Translations under genes and position numbers: made by a program
Assembly (NCBI GenBank): GCA_029059365.1
Contig: JAIDVZ010000180.1
Span: 1 to 7,020, forward strand
From: Opitutales bacterium
Lineage (GTDB): Bacteria > Verrucomicrobiota > Verrucomicrobiia > Opitutales > JAIRKQ01
Direction of reading: 5' to 3'
Length of the DNA: 7,020 bases
The notes under the pieces: generated by a model
The model's database searches: none
The model's input: the letters and a program-made list of their open reading frames with translations, nothing else
What the model was told of the DNA's origin: nothing
In this document: positions 1-6,259 of the stretch, one piece after another
How positions within the stretch are numbered: position 1 is the stretch's first letter
How the letters are laid out: every line of letters starts with the position of its first letter

Positions 1-373
1 TAATAAAATTTTTAAATCCGTTGTCGGGAGTAGGTGACGATACTATCGAGGACGGAATGTTACCTGCATCTGTAGCATTGCTATTTATCGGTTGTTCAAT
101 ACCCTGTATTTGATTTGATGTTAAATTTATGGTTTGGGAAATGCTTAAGTCTTTTGATGATGCAGCATGGTCAGTATTTTCTTGCCCCTTGTCTGCAGCA
201 TTAACGTTTGTATCACCGTCAGATAATGTACCGCGTTCTTTTAAATTTTTTAGGACCTCGTTGTTTCCGGTTCGTATTGATGGGGAACTATTTCTTCTAG
301 GTTGCTTAAAAGATGGCAGAGGCAATCTCTGAGGATTGTCACTTGATACTGGGCCTGAGCTCTTTGCGTCCAC
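1..373 (-). CDS. Partial gene of unknown function; Ser/Asn/Pro-rich N-terminus, candidate secreted effector
   Basis: I do not recognise this protein. On the minus strand a frame is open from a GTG at 373 to the left edge, giving 124 residues without a stop. Reading back from the GTG, an in-frame TAA is met at 395-397 and no ATG lies between, so GTG is the only conventional start; a GGA eight bases before it can serve as a weak ribosome site. The visible protein starts VDAKSSGPVSSDNPQRLPLP and is rich in Ser, Asn, Thr, Pro and Gln, with no Met after the start, no hydrophobic stretch and only one Phe before the last few residues. It looks disordered, as N-termini of type III effectors often do. 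It lies 88 bases downstream of the OTU gene on the same strand with no terminator between, so the two may share a transcript. The effector role is inference; that the frame is coding is fairly likely from its length and the absence of stops. Confidence 0.6.
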   Translation of the reverse strand, partial: MDAKSSGPVSSDNPQRLPLPSFKQPRRNSSPSIRTGNNEVLKNLKERGTLSDGDTNVNAADKGQENTDHAASSKDLSISQTINLTSNQIQGIEQPINSNATDAGNIPSSIVSSPTPDNGFKNFI

Positions 374-461
374 GAAAAATTTCCATTTAAAATTTTAATT
401 AAAGTTAATCTTTTTTTATTTATTTTTTACATAAAATTTATTTTTTGACGATATTCGTAAG

Positions 462-1343
462 TTACGATATTTCTTGGTAGTGTCCGCCTTTGTCGTTACC
501 AGTGTGATATACCCAAATAGCGTCTTTTAATAAGTCACAGATGTGGTCTGAATCAGTGTAATGGTGCATTTCAGCGTCTCCATTAGGCAAGCGAAGAAAG
601 AAAGACCCAATTGTGCTTTCTTTGGAGCCTGGATTGTATTCTGAGAAAACAGCGATTTTACGGTTAAGATACATCGATATCCATTTCCCTTCTTCTCCAC
701 AGACGTCCAAATCCTGATGTACTGTGTCTAAGTCCTTAATTGCTCGTTCCTCCTTGGGAATATCCCTGAGAAGAGCGGTGTACTTGCTAATCTTTTTTTC
801 ACGTTCCTCTTTTTCTGATTGTGAAGAAACCTGTTGATTTACAGCATCTTTTAGCTTTTTTTCTACATCTGCTTTATATGTATCAAATCTCTGTTTTGCG
901 AAATTTGCTGTGTTATGCCTAAATTCCACCATATATTTGAATTTATTAGAGTCGGTTATGCCCATTTGTTGATACTGGGGTAATTGATATATGATGGAGT
1001 AAATCAAACAGTCTCCATCACCACCGCGTTCTCGGTTTTCCTTATGTAACTCCTCGTATATAAAGCTTCGTTGTGATTGATATTGCTTCGCTGGGGATAA
1101 ACATTCCGAATCTGGTGAAATAGATTTTTTTGCTATGTTGAGATCAGGATTCGCTTTAGCTTGATGTTCAGTTAAAAATTTTTCCCTCAGTCTATGCCTC
1201 TGTATTAAGAATGGAGGAATGATCTGAGTTTTATCTTGGATTGCGATCTCTGGTTGTTTGAGATTGTCTTTTATCGAGACAGATGTTAAAGGCTCAGCCG
1301 AGATAGTAGCTTCAACCTTGGGTTTAGTAGTTACCGTGTTCAT
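462..1343 (-). CDS. OTU-family cysteine protease (deubiquitinase-like), candidate type III effector
   Basis: This encodes a 293-residue protein with the landmarks of the OTU fold. The motif GGDGDCLIYSI (107-117) matches the OTU catalytic loop DGxC, giving Asp109 and nucleophile Cys112. The segment GEEGKWISMYLNRKIAVFSE (216-235) resembles the family's central region, a Trp followed by a helix and a strand. GGHYQ near the end supplies the catalytic His288. Residues 150-202 are Lys/Glu-rich, probably a helical or coiled-coil insertion. The first 95 residues are Ser/Thr/Gln-rich and match nothing I know; they could hold a secretion signal. OTU enzymes cleave ubiquitin chains, and bacterial ones known from Chlamydia and Legionella act as effectors in host cells. 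I chose ATG 1343: the frame extends back to 1487, but that would overlap the birA start by over 100 bases, and a strong promoter lies between. Ubiquitin cleavage and type III export are inferred from motifs and from the neighbouring secretion operon. Confidence 0.8.
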   Translation of the reverse strand: MNTVTTKPKVEATISAEPLTSVSIKDNLKQPEIAIQDKTQIIPPFLIQRHRLREKFLTEHQAKANPDLNIAKKSISPDSECLSPAKQYQSQRSFIYEELHKENRERGGDGDCLIYSIIYQLPQYQQMGITDSNKFKYMVEFRHNTANFAKQRFDTYKADVEKKLKDAVNQQVSSQSEKEEREKKISKYTALLRDIPKEERAIKDLDTVHQDLDVCGEEGKWISMYLNRKIAVFSEYNPGSKESTIGSFFLRLPNGDAEMHHYTDSDHICDLLKDAIWVYHTGNDKGGHYQEIS

Positions 1344-1351
1344 GTGAATGA

Positions 1352-1379
1352 ATTGTAAATTTTGTAAAAAAACAGTCAA
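1352..1379 (-). promoter_or_regulatory. Sigma-70-type promoter of the OTU gene
   Basis: Read on the minus strand, TTGACT (1379-1374) is followed after 16 bases by TACAAT (1357-1352), each one base from the consensus box by position (5 of 6). Transcription would start near 1344-1346, within a few bases of the OTU ATG at 1343, so the message would be leaderless or nearly so. No Shine-Dalgarno sequence precedes that ATG, which fits. The spacer contains a run of seven T. The -35 box ends on the first base of the birA start codon on the other strand. Confidence 0.55.
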
Positions 1380-2107
1380 TGAAAGTTTTCCGATTTGCTG
1401 AAGTTGGTAGTACGAATGATATCGCTTTTGAGAAATTGAGCGCTGGTGAAGTTCCGCCGTTTGCGATATCTGCCGAATCCCAATCAAAAGGTCGTGGACG
1501 CCATGGTCACACTTGGATAAGTGAAAAAGGGAATTTGTTTTTGTCGTTTGCTCTAAATCCTAGCGATATTTCAAAAGAGGGATTAGGGATTTTCCCCCAG
1601 TGTTTTGCACTGTTGTTTGTTGAAAATTTGCAAGCTTCGGTACAGATAAAGTGGCCAAATGATATTTTTTTTAACAAAAGAAAGGTTGGAGGGGTCCTGT
1701 TGGAAACAAAATTTGAAAAAATGCAGCTTAAGCACGTAATATTTGGTGTCGGGGTTAATGTTTGTAGTGCACCTGATGTAAAAAACGTAGCTGGATACGC
1801 AGCAGGGGTACTACCGATGAGCGAAGATATGAATTCCGTTGAAAAGGTTGAAAATCAACTAATTGCAACCTTAACAAGAGCTCTTTCTTTGGCGCGTGAA
1901 AAAAAAATGTCAGATTTTTTACAAAAAAATTGGCCAAAATATGATATTTTTTATGGCCAAAAAATCTTTATCAGGTCAAATGGGCAAGAATTTTGCGGAA
2001 TTGATGTTGGGGTTGATGCGAATGGAGCGCTGATGATCAAAGATGAAAATGGTGGTCTGCACTATTTTAATTCTGGAGAGTCAGAAATTATAATTGACTG
2101 TTGGTAG
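1379..2107 (+). CDS. birA: Biotin-[acetyl-CoA-carboxylase] ligase, catalytic form without DNA-binding domain
   Basis: The product activates biotin with ATP to biotinyl-AMP and transfers it to a lysine of the biotin carrier protein of acetyl-CoA carboxylase, in the cytosol. The 242-residue protein shows the family signatures in order: STN (11-13), the biotinyl-AMP loop GRGRHGHTW (38-46), KWPND (91-95), KVGGVLLE (102-109) with Lys102 matching the biotin-contacting lysine, and GVGVNV (123-128). Residues 183-242, from NWPKYDIF onward, correspond to the C-terminal SH3-like domain of E. coli BirA. The winged-helix repressor domain at the N-terminus of E. coli BirA is absent, so this is a group I ligase that should not regulate transcription. 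The ATG at 1379 places the STN motif at the expected distance, though no Shine-Dalgarno is visible before it. It is divergent from the OTU gene with 35 bases between start codons, and 41 bases upstream of sctJ; a metabolic link to secretion is not expected. A run of nine A lies at 1899-1907. Confidence 0.93.
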   Translation: MKVFRFAEVGSTNDIAFEKLSAGEVPPFAISAESQSKGRGRHGHTWISEKGNLFLSFALNPSDISKEGLGIFPQCFALLFVENLQASVQIKWPNDIFFNKRKVGGVLLETKFEKMQLKHVIFGVGVNVCSAPDVKNVAGYAAGVLPMSEDMNSVEKVENQLIATLTRALSLAREKKMSDFLQKNWPKYDIFYGQKIFIRSNGQEFCGIDVGVDANGALMIKDENGGLHYFNSGESEIIIDCW

Positions 2108-2122
2108 TTGCATTTATACATT
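2094..2122 (+). promoter_or_regulatory. Candidate promoter of the T3SS operon
   Basis: TTGACT at 2094-2099, inside the last codons of birA, is followed after 17 bases by TACATT (2117-2122); an alternative -10, TATACA at 2115-2120, has a 15-base spacer. Start would fall near 2129, giving a short leader before the sctJ ribosome site. The -35 region shares the 10-mer ATTGACTGTT with the OTU promoter. The -10 match is only moderate (4 of 6), so this is tentative; sctJ could also be read through from birA. Confidence 0.4.
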
Positions 2123-2135
2123 GTTAAGCCTAGTT

Positions 2136-2140
2136 GGTGA
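2136..2140 (+). promoter_or_regulatory. Ribosome binding site of sctJ (decides the start)
   Basis: GGTGA lies eight bases before the ATG at 2149. This favours that ATG over in-frame TTG 2134 and GTG 2137, which overlap or immediately precede the site and have no ribosome site of their own. Confidence 0.5.
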
Positions 2141-2148
2141 ATGTTTTT

Positions 2149-3054
2149 ATGAAAAAAGAGAATAAAGCAAGGCAGGTTTGCTTATCATTTCTGTTGGGAA
2201 TATCTATCGTTTTGTGCGGTTGCGGTAAGGCCGATTTGCTATCGAACATTAGTGAAGAAGAAGCTAATGATGTGATGTCAATTTTACAGCAGGCTAATTT
2301 ACCGGCTACCAAGAAAGCAGGTGCGGAATCCACATGGACTGTTGTTATCAATGATGTTAATAATTTTTCGAAAGCAGTCGAATTGCTGAAATCCAAAGGA
2401 TTCCCTAAGGTAAATTTCGATAACGTAGGAAAGATTTTCCAAAAGAGTGGACTAGTATCTTCTCCGTTGGAAGAACGTGCACGTTTGATGTATGCAATGG
2501 CAGAAACAATTTCGGAAACATTGAGTGAGATTCCGGGGGTATTGACTGCCAGGGTGCATGTTGTGTTGCCAGAAAATGATCCATATGCAGAAGGAAATAT
2601 TCCCTCATCTGCAGCGGTCTTTATAACGTATCGGGCGGAAGCAAACGTTGAAGAATCTGTACGTGAGATTAAGTATTTGGTGACGAACAGTATTCAAGGG
2701 CTATCTTATGATAGAGTCTCTGTGGCATTGTTCCCGGTAGCGTTTCAAGATGTTGTCGATAAGGGACAGGCAACAAACCTTGTATCATCATTCGGTATCA
2801 TGATATCTCCTGATTCGGTTACACGATTATGGTCAATTATCGGAATATTAGCATTATTACTGTGCGCGGCAGCTGCTACGGCAGTATTTTTGGGATATCT
2901 CCATTTTCATGGTATACATTCTACGCGACGTGGAAAAGATGATGCTCCGGTTGCTGTTCAACTAGACGTAAAGCAACCAGAGGCAAAGGCTGGTGAAGAT
3001 CAGGTAGAGGATGAAAATTCCGATGACGAAGGTTCTTTGGGATCGGTTGAATAG
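2149..3054 (+). CDS. sctJ: SctJ, type III secretion inner-membrane ring lipoprotein (YscJ/PrgK family)
   Basis: SctJ forms, with SctD, the ring of the injectisome base in the inner membrane. From the ATG at 2149 the protein has 301 residues. It opens with a basic stretch and a lipoprotein signal peptide ending in the lipobox LCGC, so Cys25 should be lipidated. Two ring-building domains follow. ISEEEANDVMSILQQANLPA begins the first; SGLVSSPLEERARLMYAMAE, SEIPGVLTARVHVVLPE and SIQGLSYDRVSVAL are hallmark YscJ-family sequences in the linker and second domain. A transmembrane segment spans about residues 228-252 (WSIIGILALLLCAAAATAV), and a strongly acidic tail of some 40 residues ends the protein. 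That tail is longer than in Yersinia YscJ, which stops soon after its membrane segment. It should face the cytosol. A longer reading from TTG 2134 (306 residues) is possible but less likely. It heads the secretion operon, 19 bases before sctK; no sctI precedes it, which is unusual since sctI often lies just upstream. Confidence 0.95.
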   Translation: MKKENKARQVCLSFLLGISIVLCGCGKADLLSNISEEEANDVMSILQQANLPATKKAGAESTWTVVINDVNNFSKAVELLKSKGFPKVNFDNVGKIFQKSGLVSSPLEERARLMYAMAETISETLSEIPGVLTARVHVVLPENDPYAEGNIPSSAAVFITYRAEANVEESVREIKYLVTNSIQGLSYDRVSVALFPVAFQDVVDKGQATNLVSSFGIMISPDSVTRLWSIIGILALLLCAAAATAVFLGYLHFHGIHSTRRGKDDAPVAVQLDVKQPEAKAGEDQVEDENSDDEGSLGSVE

Positions 3055-3073
3055 GTAACATCGTGAGACAAAG

Positions 3074-3772
3074 ATGAGCACCGATTATGCACAGATATTG
3101 AAAGAAACGGTATGCTCCGATATTCTATTGTTTAAGTATTGGTACGATTTTCAGTTCAATATTGAGCAGTATATACCTGCTGATCAGATGCAATCTTTGA
3201 TGTGCGATTATCCTGATAATGTCCGTACCGTCATGTTAAAAAATCCTGCTGTGCGGGCAAAATTTAAAGCTGCGATTTTAAAGGCATGTCAGTTAGATGT
3301 GGAGCTTGATTATGATGTATCTTCTCCGGTGCTGCCATATGCTATACTTTCACCACATACGATTAAGCGCTTGATAGTGGTCCTTGGTGCGTTGGTATGT
3401 TACAGCGATATCGCTAAAATTATTGGCAAAAGTCAATTAGATGAAATATGTGGATTGATTGGCCGTGATGTATATATTTTTGTGATCAAGCGGTCCTTAT
3501 TATTTTGGAAAAAAATCCCTACACTTCAGGAACAGAATCATGGTTGGAAATTAGGGCAACGTATCCAAGCATGTGGTAAAAAGGTATTTGAGTACGTTAT
3601 CCATGGTTTACCAGATTCCGTAATTAAGCGGTTAAATTTGAGAACTGCTATGAATTTTAATGGTGGTACAGATGTAGCAGAGCAGGATTTTACAAAATCT
3701 TTAGGGCTCGCGAAATATGCTATCTCTAATTTTTTTGCAGATGACGAAGGAGCGCAATTATGCTTAAAATAA
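3074..3772 (+). CDS. sctK: SctK, T3SS sorting platform protein (YscK-like)
   Basis: SctK links the cytosolic sorting platform (SctQ-SctL-SctN) to the ring above it. The 232-residue protein has no signal peptide or membrane segment. Its strongest tie to the family is the N-terminal stretch FKYWYDFQFNIEQYIPADQM (20-39), which resembles the conserved aromatic FN-x-P-x-YI region near the start of YscK proteins. The rest is weakly conserved, as is normal for this family. The identification therefore rests largely on position: it sits between sctJ and sctL, exactly where sctK lies in Ysc- and Bsc-type operons, and its length is close to that of YscK. The start has a weak ribosome site (GTGAGA a few bases before). 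Its last 13 bases overlap sctL, so translation of the two is probably coupled. Confidence 0.8.
   Translation: MSTDYAQILKETVCSDILLFKYWYDFQFNIEQYIPADQMQSLMCDYPDNVRTVMLKNPAVRAKFKAAILKACQLDVELDYDVSSPVLPYAILSPHTIKRLIVVLGALVCYSDIAKIIGKSQLDEICGLIGRDVYIFVIKRSLLFWKKIPTLQEQNHGWKLGQRIQACGKKVFEYVIHGLPDSVIKRLNLRTAMNFNGGTDVAEQDFTKSLGLAKYAISNFFADDEGAQLCLK
3747..3752 (+). promoter_or_regulatory. Ribosome binding site of sctL
   Basis: AAGGAG stands seven bases before the sctL ATG and lies inside the end of sctK. It is the best Shine-Dalgarno match in the window and fixes the sctL start, and with it the 13-base overlap. Confidence 0.7.
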
Positions 3773-4431
3773 AGCTCGAAAAGTTTGATGTTAAAGTTGG
3801 TAAAATTTTAAAGAAGCAGGACTATGCAGCTACGATTTCTGCCAAGGCGATTGTTTCTGAAGCAGAAAAGGAGAAAGAAAGTATTTTAAATTCAGCTGAT
3901 GCCGAGAGTGCAAAAATAATAGCATCAGCTAAAGAGGAAGCAGAAAAGATCGTAACAGATGCTAAGGCCGTATACGAATCTGAAAAAGAGCGTGGCTATG
4001 CTGATGGTATGGCGAGCGGGAAAACGGAGATGGCCAATCAGTTGATGGCATTGGCAACAAAGAATGCGGATAGCTTTGCTAAGATGGAAAAAGATGTTAC
4101 CGATGTCGTTGTTCGGGCAATAAAAAAGATCATTGGTGATGTTGATAAAAATGAATTGATAACGAACGTGGTGAAAAATGCGCTGAAGATGATAAGGTCG
4201 CAAAAACAAGCAACGTTGAAAGTTGCTCCGTCGGAAGCTGCATTTTTACGTGAAAAAGTCACCGAGTTGATGAAAGACACGCCGAACTTAGAATTTTTGG
4301 ATATAGTATCAGATGCTCATCTTAACCCCGGTTCATGTTTATTAGAGACGGATTTGGGTGTGATTGATGCCAGTATAGATGTGCAGATTGCTGCTATTGA
4401 AAAATCTATAGGACGAGGAATAAATGGATAA
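3760..4431 (+). CDS. sctL: SctL, T3SS ATPase stator/regulator (YscL/HrpE, FliH family)
   Basis: SctL forms the spokes that hold the ATPase SctN under the injectisome and connects it to SctQ; it is related to flagellar FliH and the peripheral stalk of rotary ATPases. The 223-residue protein starts with a short conserved head, then an Ala/Glu/Lys-rich helix (about 28-78) that should be a coiled coil. This is followed by [17 protein letters not shown] (78-94), the Gly-spaced segment typical of the FliH/YscL family. The globular C-terminal domain includes [20 protein letters not shown] (188-207), the best conserved signature, ending with [10 protein letters not shown], which in relatives contacts the N-terminus of the ATPase. 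There is no membrane segment. Its stop overlaps the sctN start by eight bases, fitting matched production of the two partners. The identity is secure from both sequence and place. Confidence 0.93.
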   Translation: MLKIKLEKFDVKVGKILKKQDYAATISAKAIVSEAEKEKESILNSADAESAKIIASAKEEAEKIVTDAKAVYESEKERGYADGMASGKTEMANQLMALATKNADSFAKMEKDVTDVVVRAIKKIIGDVDKNELITNVVKNALKMIRSQKQATLKVAPSEAAFLREKVTELMKDTPNLEFLDIVSDAHLNPGSCLLETDLGVIDASIDVQIAAIEKSIGRGING

Positions 4432-5767
4432 CGATCAAGAGTCTCCATACGGGTATATTACCGATATTCTGGAACGTGATCTGGAAGATTCATCATTTGT
4501 TCAGGTCAAGGGTAAAGTTTTACAGGTTGTTGGTACGATCATTAAGGCTTCCGTTCCCGGGGTAAAAATTGGTGAACTTTGTTCATTAAAAAACCCATGG
4601 GAAGATAGTGAATTATTGGCTGAAGTGGTTGGGTTCTCAAAGCAGGCTACCTTATTAACTCCACTGGGAGATATGCGTGGTTTGTCCCCATCAACAGAAG
4701 TTATTCCGTCGGGTAAGGTGCATATGGTACCGGTTGGTGATGCCTTGCTTGGACGTGTAGTAGATGGGCTCGGCCGGCCATTGGATGTCGAAAAAAATGG
4801 ACCACTAAAAACAACTGAATTTTATCCGGTATATAACGATCCACCAAATGCTATGTTAAGAAAACCAATCGATAAGCCACTTGCACTTGGAGTACGGGCA
4901 TTAGATGGTTTATTAACTTGCGGTGAGGGACAAAGGATGGGTATTTTTGCTGCTGCAGGTGGTGGTAAAAGTACCTTGCTCGGTCAAATAATCAGAAACA
5001 CTGAGGCTGAGATTAATGTATTGGCACTTGTCGGGGAACGTGGACGTGAGGTTCGTGAATTTATTGAAAAAGATTTGGGTCCGGAGGGATTACGGCGCTC
5101 AGTATTGGTAATTTCAACATCTGATCGTTCGTCAATGGAGCGCTTGAAAGCCGCTTATGTAGCTACTGCAATTGCGGAATATTTCCGTGATAAAGGGAAA
5201 AAAGTTTTATTTATGATGGATTCAGTTACCCGTTTTGCGCGTGCTCAGCGTGAAATCGGGCTGGCCGCTGGTGAACCACCGACCAGACGTGGGTTTCCAC
5301 CATCAGTATTTGCGGCATTACCACAGTTGATGGAGCGCGCCGGACAATCAGAAAAAGGGTCTATTACAGCGCTTTATACGGTCTTGGTTGAAGGTGATGA
5401 TATGACTGAGCCTATTGCTGATGAGACTCGTTCGATACTTGATGGTCATATTATTTTATCACGCAAATTAGCGGGCATGAATCATTATCCGGCAATTGAT
5501 ATACTTGCCAGTGTTAGCCGTGTATTTAACCAGATTACCGATGAGCGTCATAGAAAAGTGGCTGCAAAGTTACGTACAATATTATCAAAATATCAAGAAG
5601 TTGAGCTACTTGTGCGTATCGGAGAATATAAACGTGGCGCTGATAAAGTAACAGATGAAGCAATCGATCGCATCGAAGCAGTTAACAATTTTTTGAAACA
5701 GGGACTGCATGAGTACGACGGGTTTTTGACTACAGTCGATAAGATGGCGCAAGCGGTTGGAATGTAA
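4424..5767 (+). CDS. sctN: SctN, type III secretion ATPase
   Basis: SctN is the hexameric cytosolic ATPase that strips chaperones from and unfolds secretion substrates at the export gate. The 447-residue protein, a usual length, contains an N-terminal beta-barrel domain (about 25-95), a RecA-like core and a C-terminal helical domain. The Walker A region is [12 protein letters not shown] (173-184) with Lys182 and Ser183. GERGREV (204-210) carries catalytic Glu205. The Walker B strand is [20 protein letters not shown] (261-280), ending in Asp266. The arginine finger is probably Arg347 in [28 protein letters not shown] (283-302) is typical of SctN/FliI and separates it from F1-ATPase beta. The Ala in place of the first Gly of the P-loop is normal in this family. 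SD-like GAGGAA lies very close to the ATG. The stop overlaps the sctO start by one base (TAATG). Its closeness to Ysc-type sequences agrees with the SctJ assignment. Confidence 0.98.
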   Translation: MDNDQESPYGYITDILERDLEDSSFVQVKGKVLQVVGTIIKASVPGVKIGELCSLKNPWEDSELLAEVVGFSKQATLLTPLGDMRGLSPSTEVIPSGKVHMVPVGDALLGRVVDGLGRPLDVEKNGPLKTTEFYPVYNDPPNAMLRKPIDKPLALGVRALDGLLTCGEGQRMGIFAAAGGGKSTLLGQIIRNTEAEINVLALVGERGREVREFIEKDLGPEGLRRSVLVISTSDRSSMERLKAAYVATAIAEYFRDKGKKVLFMMDSVTRFARAQREIGLAAGEPPTRRGFPPSVFAALPQLMERAGQSEKGSITALYTVLVEGDDMTEPIADETRSILDGHIILSRKLAGMNHYPAIDILASVSRVFNQITDERHRKVAAKLRTILSKYQEVELLVRIGEYKRGADKVTDEAIDRIEAVNNFLKQGLHEYDGFLTTVDKMAQAVGM

Positions 5768-6243
5768 TGGTAAAATATGTTTTAGATGATATTCTCAAAG
5801 TGCGCAATTTTCGGAAGGATATTGCCGAGAGGAATTTTACACAAGCTCAGCGTTTAGTAATAGAGGCCGAGGAAAATGTAAAACGTGCCGAAGGAGCATT
5901 AAAAGAATTTCAAGCATTTATAGTTACCGAAACGGACCGACTATATAAGCAAGTGATCAAAAGAAAGGTGAAAAGAGGAGCTGTGGATAGCTTGAATGCT
6001 GCCCTTAGGAATTTGAAAAACCGTTTATTTGACCACGAAAGGACCGTGGAAAATGAGAAGGAAAACTTAGAAAAAGCAAAAAAAAACGCTGAGGAAAAAC
6101 ATAAAATATTGATGGATGCTAATAAAAATATCGAAAAGCTAAACTCTCATAAAGAAACTTGGATGAAAGAAGCTTTAAAAGAAGAGGAAATGGCTTCAGA
6201 TAAAGAATTAGAAGAATTTACTGGTAAAAAATTAGGTAATTGA
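5767..6243 (+). CDS. sctO: SctO, T3SS ATPase central stalk (YscO/FliJ-like)
   Basis: SctO is a small two-helix coiled-coil protein that inserts into the SctN hexamer and bridges it to the export gate SctV, as FliJ does in flagella and the gamma subunit in rotary ATPases. The 158-residue protein is almost entirely charged helix with no hydrophobic segment. The opening YVLDDILKVRNFRKDIAERN (4-23) fits the family pattern of a leading Leu-rich helix with VR-x-x-R and a later Ala. The end SDKELEEFTGKKLGN resembles the acidic C-terminus of YscO. The family is defined more by shape and position than by sequence, and the position directly after sctN is the usual one. The start codon shares a base with the sctN stop, and GGA lies five bases before it, so translation is likely coupled. 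Two adjacent stops, TGA and TAG, end the gene. Confidence 0.9.
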   Translation: MVKYVLDDILKVRNFRKDIAERNFTQAQRLVIEAEENVKRAEGALKEFQAFIVTETDRLYKQVIKRKVKRGAVDSLNAALRNLKNRLFDHERTVENEKENLEKAKKNAEEKHKILMDANKNIEKLNSHKETWMKEALKEEEMASDKELEEFTGKKLGN

Positions 6244-6259
6244 TAGCTTAGAGTGGGGT

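Noticed and set aside
129..332. 67-codon plus-strand ORF at the left
   Set aside because: It lies entirely within the longer minus-strand GTG frame, has no ribosome site and resembles no known protein; taken as a shadow.
341..386. Minus-strand ATG at 386 as start of the left-edge gene
   Set aside because: It is in a different frame from the long open one and reaches a TGA after 15 codons.
1344..1487. N-terminal extension of the OTU protein to an ATG at 1487
   Set aside because: The extra 48 residues are the reverse complement of the start of birA, whose first motifs are conserved, and the OTU promoter lies inside the extension.
1652..1953. Near-repeat in birA: TGGCCAAATGATATTTTTT at 1652 and the same with three extra bases at 1931
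   Set aside because: Both copies encode family-conserved segments (KWPNDIFF and NWPKYDIFY) that have counterparts in E. coli BirA, so the similarity is probably coincidence in AT-rich coding sequence.
1930..1960. Inverted repeat TTGGCCA/TGGCCAA followed by A
   Set aside because: It sits inside the birA coding sequence, 150 bases before the stop, with no T-tract on the coding strand; not a terminator.
2134..2148. TTG 2134 (or GTG 2137) as the sctJ start
   Set aside because: The GGTGA ribosome site overlaps these codons and is well spaced for ATG 2149, which also gives a normal lipoprotein signal peptide.
3925..4280. Minus-strand ORFs inside sctL
   Set aside because: They are antiparallel shadows of a well-identified gene with low-complexity translations and no ribosome sites.
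4939..4975. SctN Walker A begins with Ala rather than Gly (AAAGGGKST)
   Set aside because: The same substitution is usual in type III ATPases, so it is not a defect.
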